Shown: one piece after another, positions 37,478 through 48,368 of the stretch
Layout: every line of letters starts with the position of its first letter
Position numbering within the stretch: the first letter of the stretch is position 1
DNA from: Photorhabdus luminescens subsp. luminescens
Lineage (GTDB): Bacteria > Pseudomonadota > Gammaproteobacteria > Enterobacterales > Enterobacteriaceae
DNA: 64,000 nucleotides
Assembly: GCF_001083805.1 (NCBI RefSeq)
Contig: NZ_JXSK01000001.1
Span: 1,116,001 to 1,180,000 of the forward strand
Direction of reading: 5' to 3'
The notes under the pieces: generated by a model
The model's database searches: none
What the model was told of the DNA's origin: nothing
What the model saw: the letters and a program-made list of their open reading frames with translations, nothing else
Position numbers and translations under genes: made by a program

Positions 37478-39172
37478 TTAAAATGTTTCCCAATTAGCTT
37501 GTTCTTCCACGTTGTTGACTTTCTTCAACACCGGTGGATTCGATTTAGCCGGAGGAGTCTTAGCCACAGGCAAATGCTCAATTTTCATTTCAGGTTGAGA
37601 TTTATCGTCAAGATTCGGCAATTGGAATAGAGAAACCAGTTTCTTCAATCCAGCCGCTTGATCTTCTAGTGCAGCCGCAGCCGCAGCGGATTGCTCAACT
37701 AAAGCCGCATTTTGTTGGGTTACCCGATCCATTTCGGAGATAGCCAGACCAACCTGAGTTATCCCTCTGCTTTGTTCATCGGATGCAGATGCAATTTCAC
37801 CCATAATATCAGTTACACGAGTGACTGAACTGACAATGTTATTCATGGTTTCACCGGCGCTCTCAACCAAGACAGAACCGGTATCTGCGCGGCTGACTGA
37901 ATCTTCTATTAATGCTTTGATCTCTTTTGCTGCCTCAGCACTACGCTGTGCAAGGTTACGCACTTCTCCTGCCACAACCGCAAAACCGCGCCCATGTTCA
38001 CCGGCACGCGCGGCTTCCACGGCGGCATTCAGCGCCAAGATGTTAGTCTGGAACGCAATAGCATCAATAACACTGGTAATATCGGAAATCTTCTGAGAAC
38101 TGCCGGCAATTTCACGCATTGTCTGTACAACATTCGCCACAACTTTCCCACCCTGGCGTGCAACTTCAGAAGCACTATCAGCCAAGTTACTTGCCTGACG
38201 AGCATTTTCTGCATTTTGACGTACAGTTGCGGTCAATTGCTCCATACTGGCGGCGGTTTCTTCCAAAGAAGCAACTTGTTCCTCAGTGCGCGAGGAGAGA
38301 TCATTATTTCCCGCGGCAATTTCACTGGTTCCGTTATAAATACTTTCACTGCTCTGACGAACACTAGTGACAGTAGTGATAAATTCTTTTTGCATATGCT
38401 TCAGGCCAATGGCTAACGTACTCATCTCATTTCTGCCTGAAACAGTAATATTTTGTGTCAAATTACCGGTAGAAAGCGCCTTAATGTTCTCCAATAATTT
38501 GTTTAACGGATTGAGCAAACTATGCTTGATGCTAACCCAACTAAAAATCATGGCTGAAACCAGAATCAGCATGACAATACCCAACATAATCATCGCATTT
38601 CTGTAGGAGATATTTGCATCAAATACCACATCAGAATAGAGGTGATCGTTTTGGGTCAAATAGAAGTTATATTCTTCTTCAAAAGCACTCTGATATTTGC
38701 CCGTTGGCTGATTGAAAAATTCTACCGTTCGATCATGTTCAAGCAGAACAATAAGCTCATGCAGCGCTGAAATATAAACATCATAGGCTTTTTTAAGACG
38801 ATTAAGACTTTCCGATTCATGAATAGGCAATTGAGCAGTCTGTTCGTATTGTTCAAAGCGCTGTTCTGCGATAGAGAGATTACTTCTAGCATCAGTCAGT
38901 AACTGCTCCAACGTGTAGTAATTATCGACACTCTCATCTTTTTTCATCATATAGCGAATGCCAGCACGGTTCAAACTGTTACGAGCTTGTAACAAATTAA
39001 CCCAAGTTTCATTCAAAAATGTCTGCTGTTCCCGCATTTTATCCAGTATTTCTAGGTTTTCTTTGTTACTTTTCAACTCATGAAAGAAAAGTCCCCCGGA
39101 TATAAATTGCAGAGCACCAAATAATATGATGACCGCCATCAGCCCGGTCACTATTTTCATTCGGTTAAACAT
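37478..39172 (-). CDS. Methyl-accepting chemotaxis receptor, Tsr-like, with NWETF tether
   Basis: 564 residues. TM1 (about 8-30), sensor domain with [17 protein letters not shown], almost identical to the serine-binding segment of E. coli Tsr, TM2 (about 193-215), HAMP, methylation helices and the conserved tip. The last five residues are NWETF, the CheR/CheB docking pentapeptide. Serine sensing is a reasonable inference. A near-perfect sigma-28 promoter is present at 39208-39234, so this gene and the downstream cheRBYZ block have their own flagellar class III promoter. Confidence 0.9.
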   Translation of the reverse strand: MFNRMKIVTGLMAVIILFGALQFISGGLFFHELKSNKENLEILDKMREQQTFLNETWVNLLQARNSLNRAGIRYMMKKDESVDNYYTLEQLLTDARSNLSIAEQRFEQYEQTAQLPIHESESLNRLKKAYDVYISALHELIVLLEHDRTVEFFNQPTGKYQSAFEEEYNFYLTQNDHLYSDVVFDANISYRNAMIMLGIVMLILVSAMIFSWVSIKHSLLNPLNKLLENIKALSTGNLTQNITVSGRNEMSTLAIGLKHMQKEFITTVTSVRQSSESIYNGTSEIAAGNNDLSSRTEEQVASLEETAASMEQLTATVRQNAENARQASNLADSASEVARQGGKVVANVVQTMREIAGSSQKISDITSVIDAIAFQTNILALNAAVEAARAGEHGRGFAVVAGEVRNLAQRSAEAAKEIKALIEDSVSRADTGSVLVESAGETMNNIVSSVTRVTDIMGEIASASDEQSRGITQVGLAISEMDRVTQQNAALVEQSAAAAAALEDQAAGLKKLVSLFQLPNLDDKSQPEMKIEHLPVAKTPPAKSNPPVLKKVNNVEEQANWETF

Positions 39173-39207
39173 GTTTTCCCTTTTTACAATAGATCAGCAT
39201 GGCTTTG

Positions 39208-39234
39208 TTATCGGCATCACCAAGGGAAACTTTA
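39208..39234 (-). promoter_or_regulatory. Sigma-28 (FliA) promoter upstream of the Tsr-like receptor
   Basis: On the minus strand TAAAGTTT, an 11-base spacer, then GCCGATAA: an exact match to the enterobacterial FliA consensus. The -10 end lies about 36 bases from the receptor ATG. Confidence 0.92.
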
Positions 39235-39304
39235 CTGGTTGAATAAAAGAAATTTGAATATTTTTTCTGATTTGGAATTTACGGGAATTATAGACAAGAA
39301 TTGA

Positions 39305-39327
39305 CTGCCATCTGTCGATGATGGCAG
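39305..39327 (-). terminator. Hairpin after cheW
   Basis: Arms CTGCCATC / GATGGCAG with a 7-base loop, 14 bases past the cheW stop, followed on the minus strand by a weak T-containing stretch (TCAATTCTTG). Probably a partial terminator or mRNA 3' end between the motAB-cheAW unit and the receptor unit. Confidence 0.5.
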
Positions 39328-39340
39328 CCACATTTAATGA

Positions 39341-39838
39341 TTAGTTTTTAGCCACTGAATCGACTAACGCCATCTCTTCACTATTAAGCAATTTCTCAAT
39401 ATCCACTAAAATCAGCATGCGATCATCGAGTGAACCTAATCCCGTTAGATATTCAGTAGATAATGTTACTGCAAATTCAGGCGCCGGACAGATTTGCTCA
39501 GCTTTGAGCGATAAAACATCCGAAACACCATCAACCACAATACCAACCACCCGGTTTAATAGATTCAAAACAATAACAACGGTATTATCATTATAGGTAA
39601 TCGTTTCCTGAGCAAATTTAATTCTCAGGTCAATAATAGGCACAATAACCCCACGTAGATTGGTTATTCCTTTAATGAATGCTGGAGTATTCGCAATACG
39701 AGTAACCTGATCATAGCCCCGGATCTCCTGTACTTTCAGTATCTCGATACCATACTCTTCATCACCCAGGGTAAAAACCAAATATCCTTCCCCGGCAGTT
39801 TCTCCTGACAATTTATTAAACGCTTCTATGGCCGACAT
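39341..39838 (-). CDS. cheW: CheW, receptor-kinase coupling protein
   Basis: 165 residues from the ATG at 39838 ([10 protein letters not shown]), which has AAAGG 8 bases upstream; the frame runs 5 codons further but E. coli CheW is 167 residues, supporting this start. Single SH3-like CheW domain with [15 protein letters not shown] and [13 protein letters not shown]. Links receptors to CheA. 53 bases after the cheA stop. Confidence 0.96.
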   Translation of the reverse strand: MSAIEAFNKLSGETAGEGYLVFTLGDEEYGIEILKVQEIRGYDQVTRIANTPAFIKGITNLRGVIVPIIDLRIKFAQETITYNDNTVVIVLNLLNRVVGIVVDGVSDVLSLKAEQICPAPEFAVTLSTEYLTGLGSLDDRMLILVDIEKLLNSEEMALVDSVAKN

Positions 39839-39891
39839 GATTTTACCTTTCACTGTGAGATTGACGATTTTCTACAGGGATATTTCCCCAT

Positions 39892-41937
39892 TCAGTGCTT
39901 ATTTTTTGCTAATAACTCAGCTTTGCTAAATGCCAATTGGTCATGATTGAGTTGCTGCAAAGCAGAAACATCAATAATCAGCGCCACGCTACCATCACCC
40001 ATAATTGTGGCAGCAGAGATCCCCGGTACTTTGCGATAGTTACTTTCGATATTTTTCACGACCACTTGATGTTGTCCAACTAATTGATCAACCAGCAAAG
40101 CATAACGACGGCCAGCACTTTGTACTATCACAATAATTCCTTGCGTCGGATCTGTTTTGGCATCAGGAATATCAAAAACTCGATGTAACTTAATCAGCGG
40201 CAAGTATTCTCCTCTGACATGCAGTAATTTTTCATCGCCAGCCAAAGGATAAATATCTTCTTCCTGCGGCTGGAGAGAACTCACCACCGCACTCAACGGC
40301 AAAATAAACACTTCGTCATTAACTTTCACTGACATACCATCAAGGATTGCCAGTGTCAGAGGCAACAAAATCCGCGTCACTGTCCCTTTACCGGCCTGGA
40401 AGTTAATCTGGATCTGTCCTCCCATTTCCTGAATATTTCTCTTAACCACATCCATTCCTACACCACGGCCAGACACATCTGTTACAACTTCAGCAGTGGA
40501 AAAACCAGGAGCGAAAATCAACATAGCAACTTCTTCATTGCTCATATTTTCACTAACCGACAATCCTTGTGACATCGCCTTAGCCAGAATCTTTTCACGA
40601 TTTAGCCCAGCGCCGTCATCCACAACTTCAATGCAGATATTTCCTCCCTGATGTTCAGCAGAAAGTGTCAGGTTGCCTGTTTCAGGTTTGCCCACACTAA
40701 GCCGAACCTCTGGCTCTTCAATACCATGATCCAGACTGTTACGGACGAGATGAGTTAAGGGATCAATAATGCGCTCGATTAAACTCTTATCCAACTCAGT
40801 GGAACTGCCAACCAAAGTGAGATCCACTTTTTTATTCAACTTGCTAGCAAGATCCCTGACTAAACGCGGGTAACGGCTGAACACATATTCCATTGGCATC
40901 ATACGAATAGACATCACAGATTCTTGCAAATCTCTGGAATTTCGCTGCAACTGCACCATGCAATTTAGCAAATCACCATGTAAAGTCGGTTCAAGAGCGC
41001 TACAGTGCTGAGCTAACATAGATTGGGTAATAACCAATTCACCAACCAGGTTTATCAGTTGATCAACTTTCTCAACCGCAACCCGAATACTGGAAGATTC
41101 TGCCCGTTGACGCGGCGATCCTGCCGGTGGTGTCGGCGCAGGGCGCCCGACAGGCGGAGTGGAGCCTTTTTCCGGCATAGTTGTTTTAACGACGTTAGCT
41201 GTATCTTTATTTTTAACTTTGTCTTTGGGTTCAGCTACCGGCAAGAAAGTGATCTGTTCCGGCTCAATAACAAAACAGAGCACTGCGGTGATATCGTCCT
41301 CTGTGGCTGATGTTACCAATGATGCTTCAACGCTATCTCTAGTCTGTTCAGCATCGTAAACCTCCCCCAGATTACTCAGCTCATCAAGCATCAGAGAAAC
41401 TTCACGCTCTTTCAGACCAGAAAGATGAACTCGAACTCTGCCTTGCTGGTTTTCAGCCGCAACAAGTTCCGATTTTAATTCTGGCTCAGATTCAGGCACC
41501 TCCGGCGTCACCGCATCTACGACAGACTCAACCCCGCCTTCATTCTCTTCCTGTACTTCCAATGCAAGCTGGCGCAAAGTCTCACAGATGTAGGTAAACG
41601 CACTTTCATCTGGCTCCTGAGAACTTTTATAGGCATCCAACTGTTGCTGCATAATATCTTTCGCTTCTAAAAACAGGTTGATAATATCAGTCGTCAGACT
41701 CATTTCATCTCGTCTGGCGCTGTCCAGCAAATTTTCCAGAACATGGGTGGTTTGCTGTAGTTTGATAAAACCAAAAGTCGCAGCGCCACCTTTTATTGAG
41801 TGAGCACTACGAAAAATAGCATTCAATTGCTCCTGATCCGGCTCATCAGGATCGAGCTGCAATAGATGCTGCTCCATATCCTCCAGCAATTCGTCTGCTT
41901 CATCAAAAAAGGTCTGATAAAACTCGGTAATATCCAT
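39892..41937 (-). CDS. cheA: CheA, chemotaxis histidine kinase
   Basis: 681 residues (E. coli 654). P1 with phospho-acceptor His46 in SAHSIKGGAATFGF, P2 CheY/CheB docking (about 150-230), a Pro/Lys-rich linker, P3 dimerisation (about 280-345), P4 ATPase with N box HLVRNSLDHGIE, G1 VVDDGAGLN and G2 GRGVGMDVV, then the CheW-like P5. All catalytic motifs intact. Two bases separate it from motB. An internal start giving a short CheA form may exist but was not placed. Confidence 0.97.
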   Translation of the reverse strand: MDITEFYQTFFDEADELLEDMEQHLLQLDPDEPDQEQLNAIFRSAHSIKGGAATFGFIKLQQTTHVLENLLDSARRDEMSLTTDIINLFLEAKDIMQQQLDAYKSSQEPDESAFTYICETLRQLALEVQEENEGGVESVVDAVTPEVPESEPELKSELVAAENQQGRVRVHLSGLKEREVSLMLDELSNLGEVYDAEQTRDSVEASLVTSATEDDITAVLCFVIEPEQITFLPVAEPKDKVKNKDTANVVKTTMPEKGSTPPVGRPAPTPPAGSPRQRAESSSIRVAVEKVDQLINLVGELVITQSMLAQHCSALEPTLHGDLLNCMVQLQRNSRDLQESVMSIRMMPMEYVFSRYPRLVRDLASKLNKKVDLTLVGSSTELDKSLIERIIDPLTHLVRNSLDHGIEEPEVRLSVGKPETGNLTLSAEHQGGNICIEVVDDGAGLNREKILAKAMSQGLSVSENMSNEEVAMLIFAPGFSTAEVVTDVSGRGVGMDVVKRNIQEMGGQIQINFQAGKGTVTRILLPLTLAILDGMSVKVNDEVFILPLSAVVSSLQPQEEDIYPLAGDEKLLHVRGEYLPLIKLHRVFDIPDAKTDPTQGIIVIVQSAGRRYALLVDQLVGQHQVVVKNIESNYRKVPGISAATIMGDGSVALIIDVSALQQLNHDQLAFSKAELLAKNKH

Positions 41938-41939
41938 TG

Positions 41940-42941
41940 TTACTTTGTCACCTTAGTCGGTACACGATTAGGCTCAGCGCTCAGCGATGTTAGTGCTGGC
42001 TGGGCCAATACTGTGATTTCATTGGACTGTTGTGTTGGCCTATTCTCAGTCGAATCCTTTCCAATCACCTCGTGAATTTCCTGACTATCATTAATAATCA
42101 AGGAATCGCTGCCGGTGTTTTGCTGTTCAATCCGCTCTTCCGCTTGTTTATTGAGCACTAAAATACTGATGCGACGGTTAACTGGTGCGCTGGCATCTTC
42201 CTGTTTCAGGCGAACCGTTGAAGCCATGCCAACCACCCGCAATATCTTTCCTTCATCCAGCCCACCTATCAACAGCTCTCTCCTTGATGCATTCGCCCGA
42301 TCTGCGGAGAGTTCCCAGTTACTGTAACCACGCTCGCCATTGGCATATTTCAAATCATCGGTATGACCGGATAGGCTGATTTTATTGGGAATATCGTTCA
42401 AGATTGGTGCAATAGCCCGCAAAATATCACTCATGTAACTTTCAACTTTTGCACTGCCAACCGTAAACATTGGCCGGTTTTCCCGGTCAATAATTTGGAT
42501 ACGTAACCCTTCATCCATCATGTCAATCAACAGATGTGGACGTAATGCTTTAAGGCGAGGATCTGTAATGATCAATTGATCAAGTTGCTCACGCAGCCTA
42601 TTTAATTTGCGTGCCTCATCATTAGCTTCAACGACTTTAACCTGACGCAGAATATCGCCTTCCTGATGCAGCACATCTTCCCCCCCTCCCGGAATAGGAT
42701 TGGAGCTATCACTACTACGCTCCCCTTTATTGATTGCAACTTGTAATGGGGTACGGAAATATTCTGCAATTCGGGTCAGTTCTTGCGGGCTGGAAATTGC
42801 CAGCAGCCACATAACCAGAAAAAATGCCATCATGGCGGTCATAAAATCAGCATAAGCAATTTTCCATGAACCACCATGATGTTTGATGCCATTTCTTTTA
42901 CGTCTTTTTACCCTAATGACAGAGACGTTACGCGCCTTCAT
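41940..42941 (-). CDS. motB: MotB, flagellar stator protein
   Basis: 333 residues (E. coli 308), with a longer C-terminal tail after the peptidoglycan-binding domain. Basic N terminus, one membrane helix with the proton-carrying Asp32 ([18 protein letters not shown]), plug region, then the OmpA-like domain with [20 protein letters not shown]. Start overlaps the motA stop by 4 bases. Confidence 0.96.
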   Translation of the reverse strand: MKARNVSVIRVKRRKRNGIKHHGGSWKIAYADFMTAMMAFFLVMWLLAISSPQELTRIAEYFRTPLQVAINKGERSSDSSNPIPGGGEDVLHQEGDILRQVKVVEANDEARKLNRLREQLDQLIITDPRLKALRPHLLIDMMDEGLRIQIIDRENRPMFTVGSAKVESYMSDILRAIAPILNDIPNKISLSGHTDDLKYANGERGYSNWELSADRANASRRELLIGGLDEGKILRVVGMASTVRLKQEDASAPVNRRISILVLNKQAEERIEQQNTGSDSLIINDSQEIHEVIGKDSTENRPTQQSNEITVLAQPALTSLSAEPNRVPTKVTK

Positions 42942-43825
42942 ACTTGTTCTTCAGTTTCTTGCTGGACAGGCGCTTTTACCCGGCGAACATGTTCTTCCAA
43001 CTCAGTGAAAGAAGGACGATCTGTGAGGTACAGTGTTTTACGGCCGAATTCAACCGCAATTTGCGGAGCATAACCATTCAGACTGGATAACAATGTTACT
43101 TTAATGCATTGCATCATTTTAATGTGTTCACCACTGCGTTGACGAAGCAACGTTGCCAGTGGTGAGATAAAGCCGTATGCCAGCAAAATACCGAGGAACG
43201 TCCCAACCATTGCATGAGCAATCAGCACGCCAAGCTCCCCTGCCGGGCGATCTGCCGAACCTAAAGCATTAACAACCCCCATAACTGCGGCGACAATACC
43301 AAAAGCAGGCAGAGAATCTCCAACCATCGTCAAACTGGTTGCCGGGATCTCGCTTTCCTGTTCATAAGTTTCAATTTCTTCATCCATCAGAGCTTCAATT
43401 TCATGAGGATTCATATTGCCGCTGACAATCAATCGCATGTAGTCGGTGATAAAATCCATCAAATGCTTATCCTTAAGCAAACGCGGATACTGGGTGAAAA
43501 TATCACTCTGCTGAGGATGTTCGATATCCCGCTCCAATGCTAAGACACCCTGCATGCGGGATTTTGCTAGCAACCGGAAAAGCAGCGCCATCAGATCCAT
43601 ATACATGACTTTGTTATATTTAGATCTACGCATTACCTTTGGCAAAACACGCAATGTTGCCTTAATCGCTTTTCCGTTGTTACCCACAATGAAAGCACCG
43701 ATACCAGCACCAGTGATAATTAAAAATTCAGCGGGTTGATAAAGTGCGCCCAAATGACCACCTACAATCAGGTAACCACCGATTACCGCACCAAAAACTA
43801 CGATATATCCTAAAAATACTAACAC
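42938..43825 (-). CDS. motA: MotA, flagellar stator proton channel
   Basis: 295 residues from the GTG at 43825, read [19 protein letters not shown], the same length as E. coli MotA (MLILLGY...). AAAGGAT lies 7 bases upstream. The open frame runs 54 codons further upstream, but that part is non-homologous and contains the leader with an inverted repeat. Four membrane helices; the cytoplasmic loop keeps charged residues for FliG contact and [17 protein letters not shown] is the conserved channel segment. Transcribed from a sigma-28 promoter inside flhC. Confidence 0.95.
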   Translation of the reverse strand: MLVFLGYIVVFGAVIGGYLIVGGHLGALYQPAEFLIITGAGIGAFIVGNNGKAIKATLRVLPKVMRRSKYNKVMYMDLMALLFRLLAKSRMQGVLALERDIEHPQQSDIFTQYPRLLKDKHLMDFITDYMRLIVSGNMNPHEIEALMDEEIETYEQESEIPATSLTMVGDSLPAFGIVAAVMGVVNALGSADRPAGELGVLIAHAMVGTFLGILLAYGFISPLATLLRQRSGEHIKMMQCIKVTLLSSLNGYAPQIAVEFGRKTLYLTDRPSFTELEEHVRRVKAPVQQETEEQV

Positions 43826-43900
43826 GCGATATCCTTTAGCTAAGTTGGTGAGCGGATGGGAAATTGAACAGTCTGAATCCAGAATAGTTGTGGTTTCAAT

Positions 43901-43938
43901 ACAGGTTACAGGAGAAAAAGTACCAATCCGTAACCTGT
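43901..43938. repeat. Inverted repeat in the motA leader
   Basis: Perfect 9-bp arms ACAGGTTAC / GTAACCTGT separated by 20 bases, between the flhC stop and the motA GTG, inside the leader that the sigma-28 promoter at 44005-44031 would transcribe. Confidence 0.6.
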
Positions 43939-43961
43939 AGGAATAATTTTCCCATTTAAAT

Positions 43962-44543
43962 TCATACTGCGTGCTGAGCAAGTCCATCCAGCAGTTGTGA
44001 ATTAGTATCGGCAGACTGAGAGGAAAGTTTACGTTTTTTTACTGCACGCGATGGCGGTTGGCAAAGGCTACAAACAAAGCTATTCACAGGTTGATGAGCA
44101 TGAGTAATAAAAGTTCCACCACAGGTACGGCACTGTGAAGGTTGCAACATGCCACTGTCGACAAAACGTACCAAAGTCCAGGCACGAGTCAACGCCAAAA
44201 CCGGGGCGTCTCCTTCAACAGGGGGACATTGTTCAAGATAGAGCCGATACGCTTTAACAACAGCTTCTACACCTTCACAATAACCACTCTTGAGTAAAAA
44301 ACGATAGGCATTATAGAACATTGATGAATGAATATTCTGTTCCCATGTCATAAACCAATCTGTTGAAAAAGGCAGCATCCCTTTTGGCGGGGGACTCCCC
44401 CTCAATTCTTTATAAAGCTTAATTAGTCGCCCTCTGCTCAATTGCGTTTCACTTTCAAGCATTTGCAACCGCGCCCCCAAAGTGATGAGTTCCATCGCCA
44501 ACTGTATATCCTTAGCTTCTTGAACTATACTTTTCTCGGCCAT
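43962..44543 (-). CDS. flhC: FlhC, flagellar master regulator subunit
   Basis: 193 residues (E. coli 192). Zinc-binding Cys pairs CRTC (about residue 138) and CSLC (about 158), with the conserved [20 protein letters not shown] and [16 protein letters not shown] blocks. Forms the FlhD4C2 activator of class II flagellar genes. Three bases after the flhD stop. The 3' end of this gene contains the motA promoter. Confidence 0.97.
   Translation of the reverse strand: MAEKSIVQEAKDIQLAMELITLGARLQMLESETQLSRGRLIKLYKELRGSPPPKGMLPFSTDWFMTWEQNIHSSMFYNAYRFLLKSGYCEGVEAVVKAYRLYLEQCPPVEGDAPVLALTRAWTLVRFVDSGMLQPSQCRTCGGTFITHAHQPVNSFVCSLCQPPSRAVKKRKLSSQSADTNSQLLDGLAQHAV
44005..44031 (-). promoter_or_regulatory. 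Sigma-28 (FliA) promoter for motAB-cheAW
   Basis: On the minus strand TAAACTTT, 11-base spacer, GCCGATAC: one mismatch to consensus in each box. Located inside the last codons of flhC, giving a motA leader of about 170 bases. Confidence 0.85.
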
Positions 44544-44546
44544 CTC

Positions 44547-44897
44547 TTATGCTCTTTTTTTCACTGATGTATCGTCTTTCGAAGATAACTTTTGAAATAA
44601 ATGAGTAGATAACAAAATGCCTGTATGTATTTGTTGTAAATCATCCACTCGAGACTCCCTGGTAAGCTGCTGAATAGTTTCACTGTCTTCGAACCGGAAA
44701 TTACAGACTAATTGATTAGTCTCAGCGAGCTTGACCAACTGAGGTAATGTCAATTCAGACAACGTATCAGCCATAGAATCACTAATACCTAAACGGAACA
44801 TCGCTGATGCTTTTTCATGGTTAATTAATCGCTGAGCTAAAAGCAAATACGATAAATTTATGTCATAAATATGTTTGAGCAATTCAACCGTACTCAT
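44547..44897 (-). CDS. flhD: FlhD, flagellar master regulator subunit
   Basis: 116 residues. [20 protein letters not shown] near the N terminus, [24 protein letters not shown] with the conserved Cys, and [17 protein letters not shown] near the C terminus are almost identical to E. coli FlhD. First gene of the flagellar block; everything upstream is a very long AT-rich region that must hold its promoter and global-regulator sites. Confidence 0.97.
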   Translation of the reverse strand: MSTVELLKHIYDINLSYLLLAQRLINHEKASAMFRLGISDSMADTLSELTLPQLVKLAETNQLVCNFRFEDSETIQQLTRESRVDDLQQIHTGILLSTHLFQKLSSKDDTSVKKRA

Positions 44898-47800
44898 TTC
44901 TCTATCCCGTCCGATTACATTAAAAAATCAGTTAAGTGTTCGAAAAACCACTCGTGACAAAATTCCTAAAATAGCTTAGGGATTAATAATCTCTTACATA
45001 ACTAAAATATACAGGCTTAGTCAGAGCAGTAACCATCCTTTGTATTACTTTTGATTCATCCAACTTCAAAAATATTACGGTAGTGAGCTACAAAAGTATT
45101 ATTGCGTTACCTGATATAACATTTTTCATTGGCGATTAAGAATATTCTTAATACGGCACAACTTTACTCCTGAATCATCGACTTATACAACGGAAAGAGG
45201 GCGCAATTTTAAATACTATGTGACATAACTCACAAAAACAAGGGCTTTTAATATGCATTTAATCGATGAATTGCTCATTAACTATTCAAACAATTAAATA
45301 AAATCCGAATTCTCAATTTTAATAAGTTAAATTCTCTAAATAAAAATATTAGATATATTTTTTGATTTTATACGATCTATTAAACTTATAAATTTAAAAT
45401 AACGATAAAAAATCCTATCTTTAGTCAAACTAACAACGAAAAAGACAGTTTTATCCCTGAGTATTAAGTGTAAACAATCATCTTATTCTGAGATCCGGTA
45501 TCTCCATTTGTACGATAAAACAGATTAAGTTTATGTAAAATTTGGTTGCAAAAAAGATACTGGTATGATCACTTTTCGTTTAGATTTGTACTTTTTTTAA
45601 TCTAAAGACTTAACTAAAAATGTATACCACCATGTGCAGATAACACTAACCATACAAAAATAGCATAAAATACAGTAAGATAATGAATAAAAAAACAACT
45701 ATAACAACATTTTATTGATTGCATAACAATCAATATCCAGCATAGAGATAGCCAGAAAAATAGGCCTATTTCGACTCCTGACACTCTAAATAGCCAGAAA
45801 AAACATTAGAGATATTTATATATTATCAGGTCTCATAATATAATAGTACGCAAAATCTCTTTATTGATTACTTTATCTTTTTCATCTTTAGTCTTCGTAT
45901 TTCAAATTAATTATTAATTAAATTTACATATAACCAATATATACATACCAAAAACATTAGGTATTTTAAATGAATTGGATATGGTTTATTATTCTTGCAA
46001 TCTGCTTTGAAGATCTATAAAAGATACCATTCCAAAAATAAAAATCAAAAACCACATGAATATATAACCTTATTAAATATTCATCATAAATTAAATTACC
46101 ATTCCTTATATAATACAGGAAATGAATAGTCTATACGTTAATATTCAAATAAAACACACACACTATTTGAAAATTCATATTCTTATGATACAAATCAAGT
46201 AAAATATTAAAAGTCATTTTTTCCATTTCTTATTATTTCATACAATATTTACGATCGCCATCCCAAAAAATTATTTATATATATAAAAATATGACTAATA
46301 ATGTGATTAATGTATTTCACAAACGTCATTTTTTTAATTGATAAGAATAGATAAAAAAATTAATTCTACAGGAGCAAAGTAATTAATTGAGATTTATTGC
46401 AAAAGTAATCAACAGAAATAAAGTAAAAACTCAACTACATTCTCCACTATAATAATAACATTAATTACCATTGATAATAGAAATGTCCTGATATTTCATA
46501 AAAAAGGTGAAAGAAACAAAATTTTTATAGGAAATCTATTTCCCCACATAAATAATAGTGATAATCTTCCAAATAATTATAACTATTCACCAAACATGAC
46601 AGTTAATGCAACAACCGATTACAACCTCAACTCATCACAGAAAATACTCTCAAGACAGAAGCTCTAAACCTAGTGGCCCATCAGATAGGAAAAGAATATA
46701 GATATCGAGAATCATTATCAATTGTGTAATCAATAACACTGAAAATATCTTTCTATTTTGGATAAAACACGTCCTTTATATGCACAATATATGAACTAAA
46801 AATATCTGAGAAAATAATAATTCAATACACTAGTTTGATTGAAAAAAATCCAAAAATACAATATTTTTCACTAAAATAATAACAAATATCAACATATATA
46901 TCTATTCAATAAAAATGAATTAAGCTAGCTGCGCCAGTGTCATAGAATATCCAATATTTTTAATACCTCATTTATGATGATCTTCTTAGGAAACTTTTTA
47001 TCCGCTTTATCCCAATGTAAAAAAACCGAGAAATATCACACATCAGATCTTGTACTAGTTAATGAATATTTTTTACTAGAAAAAATGGAATAAAGGCTCT
47101 GGTAATCAACATTGAAAAAACATTACCAAAGTTAAAACTTACCGTTATATTCAAGCACTTGATAATACTTCCACTCTCCTCTCTTCTCTTAACTCCCCCC
47201 TCATTTACCTCCCCCTAACTTCTTCTCAAGCTGGGTAATATCCACCACTTTTTCTTGTGCTACCTGTACCTTTACCAACAAAAATTCCGACATCAACGTA
47301 TCTCAATACCACAGAATCATTAATGTTATCATCAAGAAACCAACCGCATATCTGCCCTTTTGCAACACAGGGATTTTTACGATATGCGGTTTGATAAATA
47401 CCAAACTGATTTCATTTCTCAAGATTTCAGTAGCCATTAGCTCTGTTTGTTAGATTGCTAAAATAAGTTTGAACTCTCTCCCTATATCATGACAAATCCT
47501 GACAGTAATAGCTGAATTATCTTCGGTAAGGACTCTTGCTGCCACTCGACTCCCCCTTAATACTAAAATAACAAGGATGGCACTCTTGCCTGCCAGTTCA
47601 AGGAAAGTTAGCAACTCCTGTAATATCATCATCCTTTCATCACCATAAAGATGAGCTGCATTTTTACTTTATCATCGGATAAATATCGAACTGTTAAATT
47701 AATACCCTAAAATCTTGTCTAATGGTAACCATTGGCTGCCTCCATTATTTTTTCACGGCATTCTCCATCAAGCAGAATTATTATCTATTTTACTCTTATA

Positions 47801-48136
47801 TAAGAACAAACTTAGATCATTTCTTCTACTTAGCCTTTGAAAATAATTGATATTTTCCCTGAAAATTCTAAGCAGTAACGAGCAACTGACGGCAAACCAA
47901 ATTAAATATCAACTCATCAATTTTTCTGTACCCACGTATGATACCTATATCAGGTTTACCACGACTAAATTCTGATACAAAAGTAGCAATGTTAACAATC
48001 AATCTAGCAACAATGACTAAGGCTAAAAATACCATATCGAACAATTTCCACCCGATAAACCACTAATCAACAATACCATCCAAAACTACTACTGGTATAA
48101 AGCAAATTTGTAATCAACCTGACTTACGATCAAACG
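44898..48136. other. Very long AT-rich gene-poor region upstream of flhDC
   Basis: About 3.2 kb without a convincing intact gene. The first 600-700 bases likely hold the flhDC promoter and leader. The motif ATAGCCAGAAAAA occurs twice about 35 bases apart (near 45750 and 45790). A decayed reading frame lies at about 47205-47660. High AT content would suit H-NS-type silencing, which is inference. No rRNA, tRNA or CRISPR is seen. Confidence 0.6.
47205..47660 (-). pseudogene. Decayed gene of unknown family with two in-frame stops
   Basis: On the minus strand one frame carries protein-like sequence broken by a TAA and a TGA: an opening piece with LQELLTFLELAGKSAILVIL and RVLTEDNSAITVRICHDIG, then after a TAA MATEILRNEISLVFIKPH and a hydrophobic AVGFLMITLMILWY, then after a TGA LMSEFLLVKVQVAQEKVVD and LEKKLGGGK, ending at a TGA near 47208. 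All pieces share one frame, so this looks like a gene of 140 or more codons with two nonsense mutations. I do not recognise the family. Confidence 0.4.
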
Positions 48137-48230
48137 TAAAGGGAGCGAATCCCCGGGAGCATAGCGAACTATGTGACCGGGGTGAGCGAGTGCAGCCAAC
48201 AAAGAGGCAACTTGAAAGATAACGGGTATA
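48137..48230. repeat. ERIC element, truncated
   Basis: About 94 bp in reverse orientation, from AAAGGGAGCGAATCCCCGGG to GATAACGGGTATA. The TCTTGAAATCCATAGGGTATA-side end is missing. Lies downstream of mgtC. Confidence 0.85.
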
Positions 48231-48368
48231 AATGGCTTCTTGATTACACGTTGCCTAACCGGAAAAACACACCATAGGCAACGCTTTGTTTGTTTCTTAT
48301 GACGAAACACCATTCGCCAATGGTGATTCTTTATCAAATTAGTGATGGCTGTTTTATACAAAAGATTT

